Part shown: positions 41,059 through 48,892 of the stretch, in pieces
Position numbering within the stretch: position 1 is the stretch's first letter
Layout of the letters: every line of letters begins with the position of its first letter
Assembly (NCBI GenBank): GCA_963783235.1
Contig: CAWAMN010000001.1
Location: 682,001-746,000, forward strand
Direction: 5' to 3'
Origin: Thiohalomonas sp963783235
GTDB lineage: Bacteria > Pseudomonadota > Gammaproteobacteria > Thiohalomonadales > Thiohalomonadaceae
Length of the DNA stretch: 64,000 nucleotides
Notes under the pieces: model-generated
What the model was told of the DNA's origin: nothing
Databases searched by the model: none
What the model saw: the letters and a program-made list of their open reading frames with translations, nothing else
Translations under genes and position numbers: made by a program

Positions 41059-43113
41059 ATGGAAATGCAACACAGCGGGCATGGCGGCCCAAAGGGAGAG
41101 CAGAAGACCCACGAGGAACAGCAGCCAAAGGGAGGACACCGGGAGCACCACGCGGCCATGATTGCCGACTATAAAAGGCGCTTCTGGGCGTCGGCGGCGC
41201 TGACCCTCCCGATTTTGGCGCTTTCGCCGATGATTCGTTCGTTCCTCGGACTCGAAGCGCTACTCAGCTTTCCGGGAGACGCGTTCGTTCTGTTCCTGCT
41301 GGCGACCGCTATCTTCTTCTTCGGTGGTTGGCCCTTCCTGCGGGGGCTCTACGATGATCTGACCCGGCGGGAGCCGGGGATGATGACGCTTATCGGCCTG
41401 GCCATTACGGTCGCTTACGCGTACTCCAGTGCCGTCGTCTTCGGCCTGGAGGGCGAAGTGTTCTTCTGGGAGCTGGCCACGCTTATCGATGTCATGCTCC
41501 TTGGCCACTGGTTGGAGAAGCGTTCGGTCATGGGGGCTTCCGGCGCCCTCGAAGCGTTGGTCAAACTCCTTCCCACGGAGGCCCATCGCGTCCGGGATGA
41601 CGGCAGTGTGGAAGAGGTTCAAGCGTCGGATCTGACCGTCGGCGATAAGGTCCTGGTCAAGCCGGGCGAGAAGGTGCCCACAGACGGCGTCATTGTCCGC
41701 GGCGAGAGCAGTTTCAATGAATCGATGCTCACAGGCGAATCGGTACCGGTCTATAAGAGTCAGGGAACGCAGGTGATCGGGGGCTCGATCAACGGCGAGA
41801 ACAGCGTGACCCTGGAGATTCGAAAAACCGGGCGGGACACCTACCTGTCGCAAGTCATCGACATGGTTCAGCAGGCCCAGAGCTCCCGTTCCCGCAGCCA
41901 GAATCTGGCGGACAGAGCGGGAGCCTGGCTGACCTATATCGCCATTGGTGTCGGCGTGCTGACGCTGCTCGGCTGGCTCACCCTCGGCGCCAATTTTGAG
42001 TTTTCCCTGGAGCGCATGGTCACGGTGATGGTAATTACCTGCCCCCACGCGCTTGGTCTGGCCGTACCCCTGGTGGTGGCGATGAGTACGAGCATGGGGG
42101 CTTCGAAGGGGCTTCTGATTCGAAATCGGGCTGCCTTCGAAAGGTCGCGGGACCTGGACGCCGTGGTCTTCGACAAAACCGGTACTCTCACCGAAGGGCA
42201 TTTCGGCGTTCGGGAGACAGTCGCGTTTGGCGACCGGGACAAGACGGAGGTCTTGCGCATCGCCGCTACCCTGGAGAGCCAGTCCGAACATCCCATCGCC
42301 CGCGGCATCACCGATGCCGCCGAACAGCAAAACCTTCACCTGGGCAGTATCAGTAATTTTCATAACCTGACGGGCCGAGGTGCTGAAGCGGAAGTCGAGG
42401 GTCTGCATGTGCAAGTCGTCAGTCCGGGCTACGCTCGGGAGGAGGGACACCGAATCGACGAGGAGACTATCCGTCAGCTTTCGGAGGGCGGCAATACCGT
42501 CGTTATCCTCATCATCGACGATGAAGTCGCCGGAGCCCTGGCCCTGGCCGATGTGGTCCGGAATTCCTCAAAGGCGGCCGTCGCCCGGCTCAAGGCTATG
42601 GGAATACAGTGCATCATGCTGACCGGTGATACCGAAACCGTCGCAGGCAGCGTAGCCCGTGAGCTGGGGCTGGATGATTACTTCGCGGGCGTACTGCCGG
42701 ATCAAAAGGCCGCCAAAATCAGAGAGGTGAAGCAGCGGGGCCTGAAGGTGGCCATGGTGGGTGACGGCGTCAATGATGCGCCAGCCCTGGTGGAAGCGGA
42801 TCTCGGTATCGCAATCGGTGCCGGTACCGATGTGGCGATTGAGTCGGCCGATGTGGTGCTTATCAAGAACGACCCCGAAAAGGTCGCGGCAATACTCGCG
42901 CTCTCGCGTGCCACTTACCGAAAGATGATTCAGAACCTGTGGTGGGCCACCGGCTACAACGTGGTGGCGATTCCGTTGGCGGCCGGCGTGGCAGCCGGCG
43001 CTGGAATCATCCTTTCACCGGCAATCGGGGCGGCCTTGATGTCGATTTCCACCATTATCGTTGCCATCAATGCGCGACTGCTGAGACGGGCGGATCTTAC
43101 CGGAACTGCCTGA
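41059..43113 (+). CDS. copB: CopB-type copper-translocating P-type ATPase
   Basis: A 684-residue P1B ATPase. The N-terminus is His-rich (HSGHGG, GGHREHH) in place of CXXC metal domains. It has MTLIGLAITVAYAYSS, the A-domain LTGES, the ion-binding TCPHALGLAVP (CPH, the mark of CopB-like pumps), DKTGTLT phosphorylation, HPIARG in the N-domain, MLTGDTETVAGSVA and VGDGVNDAPAL. It exports copper or silver across the inner membrane. It is followed by a Met-rich periplasmic repeat protein and two small membrane proteins. That grouping suggests a copper-resistance set. Confidence 0.93.
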   Translation: MEMQHSGHGGPKGEQKTHEEQQPKGGHREHHAAMIADYKRRFWASAALTLPILALSPMIRSFLGLEALLSFPGDAFVLFLLATAIFFFGGWPFLRGLYDDLTRREPGMMTLIGLAITVAYAYSSAVVFGLEGEVFFWELATLIDVMLLGHWLEKRSVMGASGALEALVKLLPTEAHRVRDDGSVEEVQASDLTVGDKVLVKPGEKVPTDGVIVRGESSFNESMLTGESVPVYKSQGTQVIGGSINGENSVTLEIRKTGRDTYLSQVIDMVQQAQSSRSRSQNLADRAGAWLTYIAIGVGVLTLLGWLTLGANFEFSLERMVTVMVITCPHALGLAVPLVVAMSTSMGASKGLLIRNRAAFERSRDLDAVVFDKTGTLTEGHFGVRETVAFGDRDKTEVLRIAATLESQSEHPIARGITDAAEQQNLHLGSISNFHNLTGRGAEAEVEGLHVQVVSPGYAREEGHRIDEETIRQLSEGGNTVVILIIDDEVAGALALADVVRNSSKAAVARLKAMGIQCIMLTGDTETVAGSVARELGLDDYFAGVLPDQKAAKIREVKQRGLKVAMVGDGVNDAPALVEADLGIAIGAGTDVAIESADVVLIKNDPEKVAAILALSRATYRKMIQNLWWATGYNVVAIPLAAGVAAGAGIILSPAIGAALMSISTIIVAINARLLRRADLTGTA

Positions 43114-43198
43114 TCAGAAGCTCGGCCACCGGATCGGGCCCCCACTGGCGAAACCAATCTGGCGGAAATCTATCGGGAAGAAGCATGGAGGGATGAAG

Positions 43199-43654
43199 AT
43201 GCTGAAAGGAATAGCACGGGTCACAGCAATGGGCGTCATGGCCGTAGCCGCTGGCGCATCAGCACAGGGCATCAACACGCCGTGCCCTTATGGCCAGCCC
43301 TGCCCCTATGGCTACCAAGGTCAGGGGCCCATGGGCCCCGGCATGATGGGACCGGGCTATGGTCGTGGCATGGGCCCCGGCATGATGGGGCCGGGCTACG
43401 GTCGTGGCATGGGCCCCGGCATGATGGGGCCGGGTTATGGTCGTGGCATGGGCCCCGGCATGATGGGGCCGGGTTATGGCGGCGGCATGGGCCCCGGCAT
43501 GATGGGACCGGGCTACGGTCGTGGCATGGGTCCCGGCATGATGGGGCCGGGTTATGGCGGCGGCATGGGCCCCGGCATGGGGCCGGGCTACGGTCGTGGC
43601 ATGGGTCCCGGCATGATGGGACCGGGTTATGGTTGCGGCATGTGGCCGGGATAA
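43199..43654 (+). CDS. Exported Met/Gly-rich tandem-repeat protein, probable copper binder
   Basis: A 151-residue protein. The ATG at 43199 is chosen because GGAGGG (43187-43192) touches the earlier ATG at 43193 but is correctly spaced for this one. The signal peptide is MLKGIARVTAMGVMAVAAGASA. After a Cys-containing stretch (CPYGQPCPYGYQ) come eight copies of a 13-residue repeat MGPGMMGPGYGRG, one copy lacking a Met, ending MWPG. It has dozens of Met residues. Just downstream of copB, it most likely sequesters copper in the periplasm, by analogy with Met-rich copper proteins. Confidence 0.7.
   Translation: MLKGIARVTAMGVMAVAAGASAQGINTPCPYGQPCPYGYQGQGPMGPGMMGPGYGRGMGPGMMGPGYGRGMGPGMMGPGYGRGMGPGMMGPGYGGGMGPGMMGPGYGRGMGPGMMGPGYGGGMGPGMGPGYGRGMGPGMMGPGYGCGMWPG
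43331..43639 (+). repeat. 39-bp coding tandem repeat, eight units
   Basis: Eight units of 39 bp (13 codons) run head to tail; unit 7 has one codon less. Units differ by a few silent and Arg/Gly changes. The array lies within the Met-rich protein gene and could vary in number between strains. Confidence 0.9.
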
Positions 43655-43743
43655 TGGGTTGACCATCGATTGGACGGCCCCGGGGCTCCCCGGGGCCGAG
43701 ATCTCTCCGATGCGTGCAGGTCACTGAAAGAGGGAAAAGGCCT

Positions 43744-43968
43744 ATGTGGTGGGATCACATGCAAGGCTATGGCGGCGGCGGATTTTGGTTCGGCTGGCTG
43801 TTTATGGTGCTGTTCTGGGTTCTCGTTATCCTGGGTATTTTCGCCGTGATCAAATATCTGATGGCGGGTACCCGCCGCAATTCGGCGCAGGATATCCTGA
43901 AAGAGCGCTATGCCCGTGGCGAAATCACCCGGGATGAGTTCGATCGCATGCGAAAGGAACTGGAATAG
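43744..43968 (+). CDS. SHOCT-domain small membrane protein
   Basis: A 74-residue protein starting MWWDHMQGYGGGGFWFGW. One membrane segment (about 15-40) is followed by a SHOCT motif: AQDILKERYARGEITRDEFD, a short C-terminal domain common in small membrane proteins. AGAGGG precedes the ATG at 43744. It follows copB and the Met-rich protein, and similar small proteins sit in copper-resistance groups. Confidence 0.75.
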   Translation: MWWDHMQGYGGGGFWFGWLFMVLFWVLVILGIFAVIKYLMAGTRRNSAQDILKERYARGEITRDEFDRMRKELE

Positions 43969-43983
43969 GGCAGGGGCCCTCTT

Positions 43984-44193
43984 GTGGAATATGACAACCT
44001 TGGATTCGGCGGCGGCTTGATCGGGGTCTTTTGGATTGCCTTGATTTTAGTCGTCGCATGGATTCTCAAGGCCTACAGAGCCGATGGGGACCAAGCTGCC
44101 GGTAAAGATCGGGAACGGCTGGAACATCACGATGCCCGCAGTGAAGTCAGTAAAAAAGAGTTGGATAAGAGGCACCGGGATTCCGAACACTGA
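43984..44193 (+). CDS. Small membrane protein with degenerate SHOCT-like tail
   Basis: A 69-residue protein from GTG 43984. It has one membrane segment (GLIGVFWIALILVVAWILKAY) and a charged helix ending SEVSKKELDKRHRDSEH, which resembles a decayed SHOCT motif. The start codon is GTG with a weak ribosome-binding site. It is the last gene before a terminator. The function is unknown. Confidence 0.55.
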   Translation: MEYDNLGFGGGLIGVFWIALILVVAWILKAYRADGDQAAGKDRERLEHHDARSEVSKKELDKRHRDSEH

Positions 44194-44258
44194 ATTCGGC
44201 TGGCATTTCAGGAAATTTCTGCTAATTTTAGAATGCCTAACCATTAAAGCTGGAAGTT

Positions 44259-44290
44259 GCGGGGTTGTCACCAGACAACCCCGCTTTTTT
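44259..44290 (+). terminator. Intrinsic terminator of the copper gene group
   Basis: The perfect 11-bp stem GCGGGGTTGTC/GACAACCCCGC (44259-44269 and 44274-44284) is followed by six T. It ends the copB to small-membrane-protein transcript before the convergent diguanylate cyclase gene. Confidence 0.85.
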
Positions 44291-44361
44291 ATCGTGCATG
44301 ATGCATGCCTGCCACGAAACACGACTTTCCCCGATATTTTCACCTCTCGGCCCCGATCCCG

Positions 44362-46533
44362 TCATACCCAACCTTTGCCCGTTTTCTCGGGTGAATTGAA
44401 GCTCTCGACCCGATCTTTCCCTGAAGTCTTTGCCCGATACATGGCCTGATCGGCGGCCAGTATCAATTCCTCGAAGTCATCAAAGGGGCACTCCGGAAAA
44501 CTGGCTATACCAATACTCAGGGTCACCCGCCGATCGAGGCCCGTGTATTGAATCTCGCGTGCCTGGTTGCAGATACGGTTTGCCGTCCTTCGAGCCTCTT
44601 GACCGTTGGTGTCGGCCAGGAGCACGACAATTTCCTCTCCCCCGTAGCGTGCCACCACATCCTCCTTTCGAGCATTGTCCATGAAGAGTTCGGCGACACG
44701 ACGGAGCACCTCATCCCCAAAGTCATGACCATGATTGTCATTCACGCTTTTGAAATTATCGATATCGGCCAGCAAAATCGAAATCGACGTATCATGGCGC
44801 TCGCTGCGAGCCCATTCCTGCTCCAGGCGTCTGTTGAGGAATCGACGGTTATAAAGTCCGGTCAGGCTGTCTTTGATCGAAAGCTCATGAATTTGCTGGT
44901 GCATCACCGCATTGTCCAATGCGATGGAGATCTGATCTGCCAGATAGTCGAACAGTTGCCATTCGTCCTGGTTAAATGCCCTCAGGCTTCCAAGGACCAG
45001 TACGCCCATAACCTTGTTTTGATAAATGAGCGGGATATGCGCCACCTCTTCCGGGAGCGCTTTCAGAAATCCCACATCGACTCCCACGACCTCGGTGTTT
45101 TCGGTCAGCTTGAGCACCAACGTCGTTGCGTCCTTCGCGGCTCTGCCCACATATCCTTCGCCTTCTTTAAAGACGTCGAGTTGAGTGGTCGTACCGTACT
45201 GCGCTCTGGGAACAAATTTTTTCTCGTCGTCATCCCAGATATAGAGCACGCCGAGCTGGGACTCGGTCACCGCGACCACAATACGAAGGGTCTGATCCAA
45301 AAGGTGATCCATATCCATGGTGGACATGAAAAGCTTTGATACTTCATGGTGTTTCTTGAATCGACGCTCTCGGCTGCATATACCCTCAGCCATTTTATTG
45401 AATACCAGCCCAAGATTCTCCAATTGGTCACCCGTATCAAGATTCACTCGGGTTTCAAGTTGGCCATCTCCGAACCGATGCATGGCCTTATTGAGAACAT
45501 CCAAAGGATAGGTGATGTCGTGGCGCACGAAATAAACGGAGACGAGTGCCACCACCAAGCCAATTATCGAGGTGATACCGATAGCCTTGGCTATCGCATC
45601 GGTTACCGCAGAACCCGCATCCTTCAAAGGAGTTCCGATTCCAATCGCACCTATAATTCGATTACGACTGTCATTGATGGGTTCGAACGCCGCCGCGATC
45701 CGGATGCCTGCGATATTCATTCGTGATCTGAAGGACTTTCCCAGTTCGATTTTCTCCTTTAACTCCGCCGGCATGACTTGCCCCCATGCCCATATGTTTC
45801 TGGGCATGGAAGTCGTCGCATGCAACTGAAACGCTTCCCGGGGATTCCCGGCAAACAAGGCAAACTCGACTCCAAATCGATTGTAGATTGCGTTGCCCAA
45901 CCACGAATCACCACTGAGCAGAATACCTGCAACCAGAGCACCAATAACCTTGTCACCATCTTTTACAGGAGCTATCGCGTAGCGAACTATTGCGGGTTCT
46001 TTGATAGCGTTGGTGAGCTCTTCATCTTCACGCACCAACAGATCAATGCTGACCAGTTCGTTGGCACTTTTTGGCTCCGCACTGGTAAGGGCATCAGGCA
46101 GTAGGTCACCGAGGGTCATGGTGTCGCCGCTTCGTCCATTACGTCGACCCAATACCGTTTGATTCGAATCCACTGCAGCCAGAAGAGCCACATGGGTATT
46201 TCGCTTTCCGAAATCCAGAAGAAGTGTCTGCAGCCTTCCGGAATCACGTGTCGCCACTGCCTTCCTGACGTCCGGACGACGGGCATACTGGGTTAGCAGG
46301 GTTTCCAGCATTTCCGTTCTTTTTTCGAAAATGCTGACCGCCCCCTTGAAGTGAACGTCAGCCCGGCTGGCGACCTCTTCTTCCAAAACATCTCCGAAGA
46401 AATTCGTCAGCAGAAGAGCGAGGGCTGAAACGGGCAACCAGAACACGAGCGAAAGGGCGATCAAGGTCTTGGTTCCGATACCGAGTTTTAGTCGAAAGGC
46501 ATGCATTTGTCGGGCCTCAACGTTGGCTGCCAA
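44362..46533 (-). CDS. Membrane diguanylate cyclase with Cache-like, HAMP, GAF and GGDEF domains
   Basis: A 723-residue protein (TTG 46533; ATG 46506 is an alternative start). The first membrane segment is at about 25-45. A periplasmic Cache-like sensor region (about 55-310) and a second segment (about 318-336) follow. HAMP is at about 338-390. A GAF domain is at about 405-545 (LDQTLRIVVAVTESQLGVLY). The GGDEF domain starts DSLTGLYNRRFL; its active site is GGEEI (631-635), and an inhibitory RxxD (R622-D625) lies 5 residues before it. It should make cyclic di-GMP and be product-inhibited. It diverges from the cytochrome cluster and shares the Anr/FNR-site region, so the two may be linked by regulation. 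Confidence 0.85.
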   Translation of the reverse strand: MAANVEARQMHAFRLKLGIGTKTLIALSLVFWLPVSALALLLTNFFGDVLEEEVASRADVHFKGAVSIFEKRTEMLETLLTQYARRPDVRKAVATRDSGRLQTLLLDFGKRNTHVALLAAVDSNQTVLGRRNGRSGDTMTLGDLLPDALTSAEPKSANELVSIDLLVREDEELTNAIKEPAIVRYAIAPVKDGDKVIGALVAGILLSGDSWLGNAIYNRFGVEFALFAGNPREAFQLHATTSMPRNIWAWGQVMPAELKEKIELGKSFRSRMNIAGIRIAAAFEPINDSRNRIIGAIGIGTPLKDAGSAVTDAIAKAIGITSIIGLVVALVSVYFVRHDITYPLDVLNKAMHRFGDGQLETRVNLDTGDQLENLGLVFNKMAEGICSRERRFKKHHEVSKLFMSTMDMDHLLDQTLRIVVAVTESQLGVLYIWDDDEKKFVPRAQYGTTTQLDVFKEGEGYVGRAAKDATTLVLKLTENTEVVGVDVGFLKALPEEVAHIPLIYQNKVMGVLVLGSLRAFNQDEWQLFDYLADQISIALDNAVMHQQIHELSIKDSLTGLYNRRFLNRRLEQEWARSERHDTSISILLADIDNFKSVNDNHGHDFGDEVLRRVAELFMDNARKEDVVARYGGEEIVVLLADTNGQEARRTANRICNQAREIQYTGLDRRVTLSIGIASFPECPFDDFEELILAADQAMYRAKTSGKDRVESFNSPEKTGKGWV

Positions 46534-46888
46534 CTGGAAGTTTAAACCTATTTAAAACTCGCCGACTAGCCGCTCTCATAAAAACAATGCTTGATGTGAA
46601 TCAAGCCTTATCATTGGACTTAAAATAAATGCGGAACAAATTATGCGAAAGGTCAATAATGGAATTTATCAAATACTAACGTATTAGAATATAAGTAATA
46701 AATAAACCCACCTAATGCATTGACAAACGCATTTTATGCCAATAATGTTAGGGCCAAGAAACGGTTCACATTGTTGCGTATGGATTCACTGCTTACACAT
46801 TTAAAATTTGTGTGATTTATAAAAACACAAACCAGGCAGCTGGAAGCAAGCAAACACTGTTACTTTATACCTTTGCATTCTCATTTAT
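46534..46888. promoter_or_regulatory. AT-rich divergent promoter region of the electron-transfer cluster
   Basis: These 355 bp are much richer in A/T than their surroundings and hold no gene. They contain the Anr/FNR-type box (46591-46604) and a candidate sigma-70 promoter with TTGACA at 46720-46725 and AATAAT at 46741-46746 (spacing 15, shorter than ideal) toward the cluster. The first gene has no clear Shine-Dalgarno sequence. Confidence 0.45.
46591..46604. promoter_or_regulatory. Perfect Anr/FNR-type box
   Basis: TTGATGTGAATCAA matches the consensus TTGATNNNNATCAA at all ten defined bases. It lies 58 bp upstream of the diguanylate cyclase start (46533) and 285 bp upstream of the first gene of the multihaem cluster. 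The site is nearly symmetric, so either or both divergent transcripts could be oxygen-regulated. Confidence 0.6.
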
Positions 46889-47974
46889 ATGACGATGAAA
46901 TCGGCAAAACGCAGAATTCAAAAAAACTGGGGCTTGGCGGTCTTCTCGGCCCTGGTCCTGTCAGGTTGTGCCTCGGCGCCCAGCCAGAAGGCGGACACCA
47001 GCCATTTGGTCTGGCCCGCGCCACCCGAAGAACCCAAAATTCGCTTCGTTGCCGAATACCACGATCAAAAAGACCTAAGTGGAACCGATCTAAAGTCAAG
47101 ACTGCTGGGAACCACTGATCAGGTGCCGGGACTTCAGAAACCCTACGGCGTCACGGCCAGTCCCGATGGTCGACGCATCTACGTCACCGACACGAAACTG
47201 CGCGCACTCATGGTGTTCGATCTGAATGCCGCGAAAGTTCATCCGTTCATGACTGATTCCCAAGGGGGATTGGTATCGCCAATCGAAGTAAGAACAGACA
47301 GCCGTGGTCGGGTCTACGTCACGGATTCCATTCACGCCAAGCTCAATGTTTATACGCCAGAGGGAAAAACCCTTTTATCGCTGGGTGTTAGTGAACAACT
47401 CAAAAGACCCACCGGGCTGGCACTGGATGAAGCTCGCAATCGCATTTACGTCAGCGATACCAAACGACATCGTATCGTCGTTTACGACTTCGAAGGAGAG
47501 TTCGTCCAGGAAATCGGTGAACGTGGATCCGGACCGGGGCAGTTCAATTACCCCGTCAATTTAGCAGTCGATGACAACGGCAACCTCTACGTTGTCGACA
47601 CCGGCAACTTCCGTGTACAGGTGATAGGACCGGAAGGCGAGTACAAGCACGACTTCGGCCAAATTGGAGACACCGTAGGAAGCATGGCGCGCCCCAAAGG
47701 GGTCGGGCTGGACAGCCACGGCCACGTATACGTTGCCGATGCCGCCTTCAACAATTTCCAGATCTTCGATCCGGAAGGAAAGATTTTGCTTTTCGTGGGG
47801 TCCACGGGCAGAGGCCCCGGGCAATTTTGGCGCCCCACCGGGATCTACATCGATTCGAACGATCGGATCTATGTGGTCGATTCCGCCAACGCCCGGGTGC
47901 AGGTATTTCAGTATCTGGGAAATGAACCGAGGGACATCAAGAAACCCTCGGCGGAAACGAATAATACAACCTGA
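46889..47974 (+). CDS. NHL-repeat beta-propeller lipoprotein (NHL-1)
   Basis: A 361-residue protein. The signal sequence has a lipobox LVLSGC, so it is lipid-anchored. Six NHL-type blades follow; their cores read YGVTASPDGRRIYVTD, PIEVRTDSRGRVYVTD, PTGLALDEARNRIYVSD, PVNLAVDDNGNLYVVD, PKGVGLDSHGHVYVAD and PTGIYIDSNDRIYVVD. The fold is a six-bladed propeller used for protein or ligand binding; no enzyme residues are evident. It opens a 17-kb same-strand cluster of multihaem cytochromes. Two paralogues recur at 56131 and 60069. A role as docking scaffold for cytochromes on the membrane is inferred. Confidence 0.85.
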   Translation: MTMKSAKRRIQKNWGLAVFSALVLSGCASAPSQKADTSHLVWPAPPEEPKIRFVAEYHDQKDLSGTDLKSRLLGTTDQVPGLQKPYGVTASPDGRRIYVTDTKLRALMVFDLNAAKVHPFMTDSQGGLVSPIEVRTDSRGRVYVTDSIHAKLNVYTPEGKTLLSLGVSEQLKRPTGLALDEARNRIYVSDTKRHRIVVYDFEGEFVQEIGERGSGPGQFNYPVNLAVDDNGNLYVVDTGNFRVQVIGPEGEYKHDFGQIGDTVGSMARPKGVGLDSHGHVYVADAAFNNFQIFDPEGKILLFVGSTGRGPGQFWRPTGIYIDSNDRIYVVDSANARVQVFQYLGNEPRDIKKPSAETNNTT

Positions 47975-47985
47975 AACCTGTTGCC

Positions 47986-48010
47986 CCCGCGCCCTTTGGG
48001 TGCGGGTTTA
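47986..48010 (+). terminator. Weak hairpin between NHL-1 and the tetrahaem cytochrome
   Basis: CCCGCGCCC and GGGTGCGGG (47986-47994 and 47998-48006, one G-T pair) form a stem with a 3-base loop followed by TTTAT. It may attenuate transcription or protect mRNA ends. It is not a classic full terminator. Confidence 0.45.
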
Positions 48011-48036
48011 TAAGAAAATATGGAGGGAGTGTCATC

Positions 48037-48747
48037 ATGAGTGTCAAAAAACAAGTCATCCGCCTTGCCGGAGGAGTGTTCGCTACTGTCGCTGTCGCCG
48101 CCGGCAATTCTGCGCTGGCCGGAGTCACTGGTTCCAAGCATGATCTGTCGTCCGCCACATCAGCGGTCAACAGTATTTATTCCAGTGACCAGCAGGAGAT
48201 TTGCGTCTTCTGCCATACCCCTCATAACGCCCTCAAAGGTGACTCGATTCCGCTCTGGAACCATGAGCTCTCGATCGAAACTTACGGCGTGTATGACAGC
48301 CCGACATTCGATGCGACCGATGCCGCGGAGATCGGTAGCGGAACCCTGGATGAGACTACCGCAACGGTCAGCAATCTATGCATGTCCTGTCACGACGGCA
48401 CCATCGCTATCAATTCGTTCGAAAATCCTTCGAACAATTACACGACGAACACCATGGTGGGGACAGATGCAGAAGACGTCATGCCAGCGGCTTCCTCAGC
48501 AAATCTGGGTAGCGCGCTGACCGACGATCACCCCGTCAACTTCACCTATGACACGGCTCTGGCTACCAGTGATGGCTCGCTAGTGGATCCGACTGATGCC
48601 AGCGGTTCAGGACTGAGCAACGTGAAACTGTTCGCCGGCAAGGTGCAGTGCGCTTCCTGTCACGATCCGCATGATACGACCAACACGCCGTTCTTGCGGG
48701 CAAGCATGGACGGAAGCGGTCTCTGCAAGGACTGCCATACCAAGTAA
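48037..48747 (+). CDS. Periplasmic tetrahaem cytochrome c
   Basis: A 236-residue exported protein with a signal peptide MSVKKQVIRLAGGVFATVAV, cut near SALA-G. It has four haem-binding motifs: CVFCH, CMSCH, CASCH and CKDCH. The first pair (EICVFCHTPHNA and NLCMSCHDGTIAI) matches the start of the 11-haem protein at 61104, so the two share an ancestral module of the doubled-CXXCH type. A TATGGAGGGAG ribosome-binding site is good. A terminator-like hairpin follows the gene, so it may be made in excess. It is a likely periplasmic or barrel-embedded electron carrier. Confidence 0.88.
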   Translation: MSVKKQVIRLAGGVFATVAVAAGNSALAGVTGSKHDLSSATSAVNSIYSSDQQEICVFCHTPHNALKGDSIPLWNHELSIETYGVYDSPTFDATDAAEIGSGTLDETTATVSNLCMSCHDGTIAINSFENPSNNYTTNTMVGTDAEDVMPAASSANLGSALTDDHPVNFTYDTALATSDGSLVDPTDASGSGLSNVKLFAGKVQCASCHDPHDTTNTPFLRASMDGSGLCKDCHTK

Positions 48748-48754
48748 GACATCC

Positions 48755-48784
48755 CGATGGCGCTCTGCGCCATCGGTTCTTTTG
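48755..48784 (+). terminator. Terminator-like hairpin inside the cluster
   Basis: A perfect 9-bp stem CCGATGGCG/CGCCATCGG (48755-48763 and 48769-48777) with a 5-base loop is followed by TTCTTTT. It lies between the tetrahaem cytochrome and the outer-membrane barrel gene and could lower transcription of everything downstream. Confidence 0.6.
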
Positions 48785-48892
48785 CGTGCTCACAAAACAA
48801 GAAACCGTTCCAGCGGTCTTTTCTCCACTTTTACAGGCATCATCGATCGCATTGAGATTGAGATGCCGCTTTTGTGAGGGGTTCCAGTCAAC

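Noticed and set aside
41260..42450. 396-codon minus-strand frame under copB
   Set aside because: The plus strand has DKTGT, CPH and other P-type ATPase motifs; this frame is a codon-bias artefact.
43331..43639. Possible CRISPR array because of 39-bp periodic repeats
   Set aside because: There are no unique spacers; the units are contiguous, coding, and differ mostly by single bases.
43259..43666. Long minus-strand frame opposite the Met-rich protein (His/Pro/Ala repeats)
   Set aside because: It is the complement of the 39-bp coding repeat. The plus frame has a signal peptide, a ribosome-binding site and meaningful composition.
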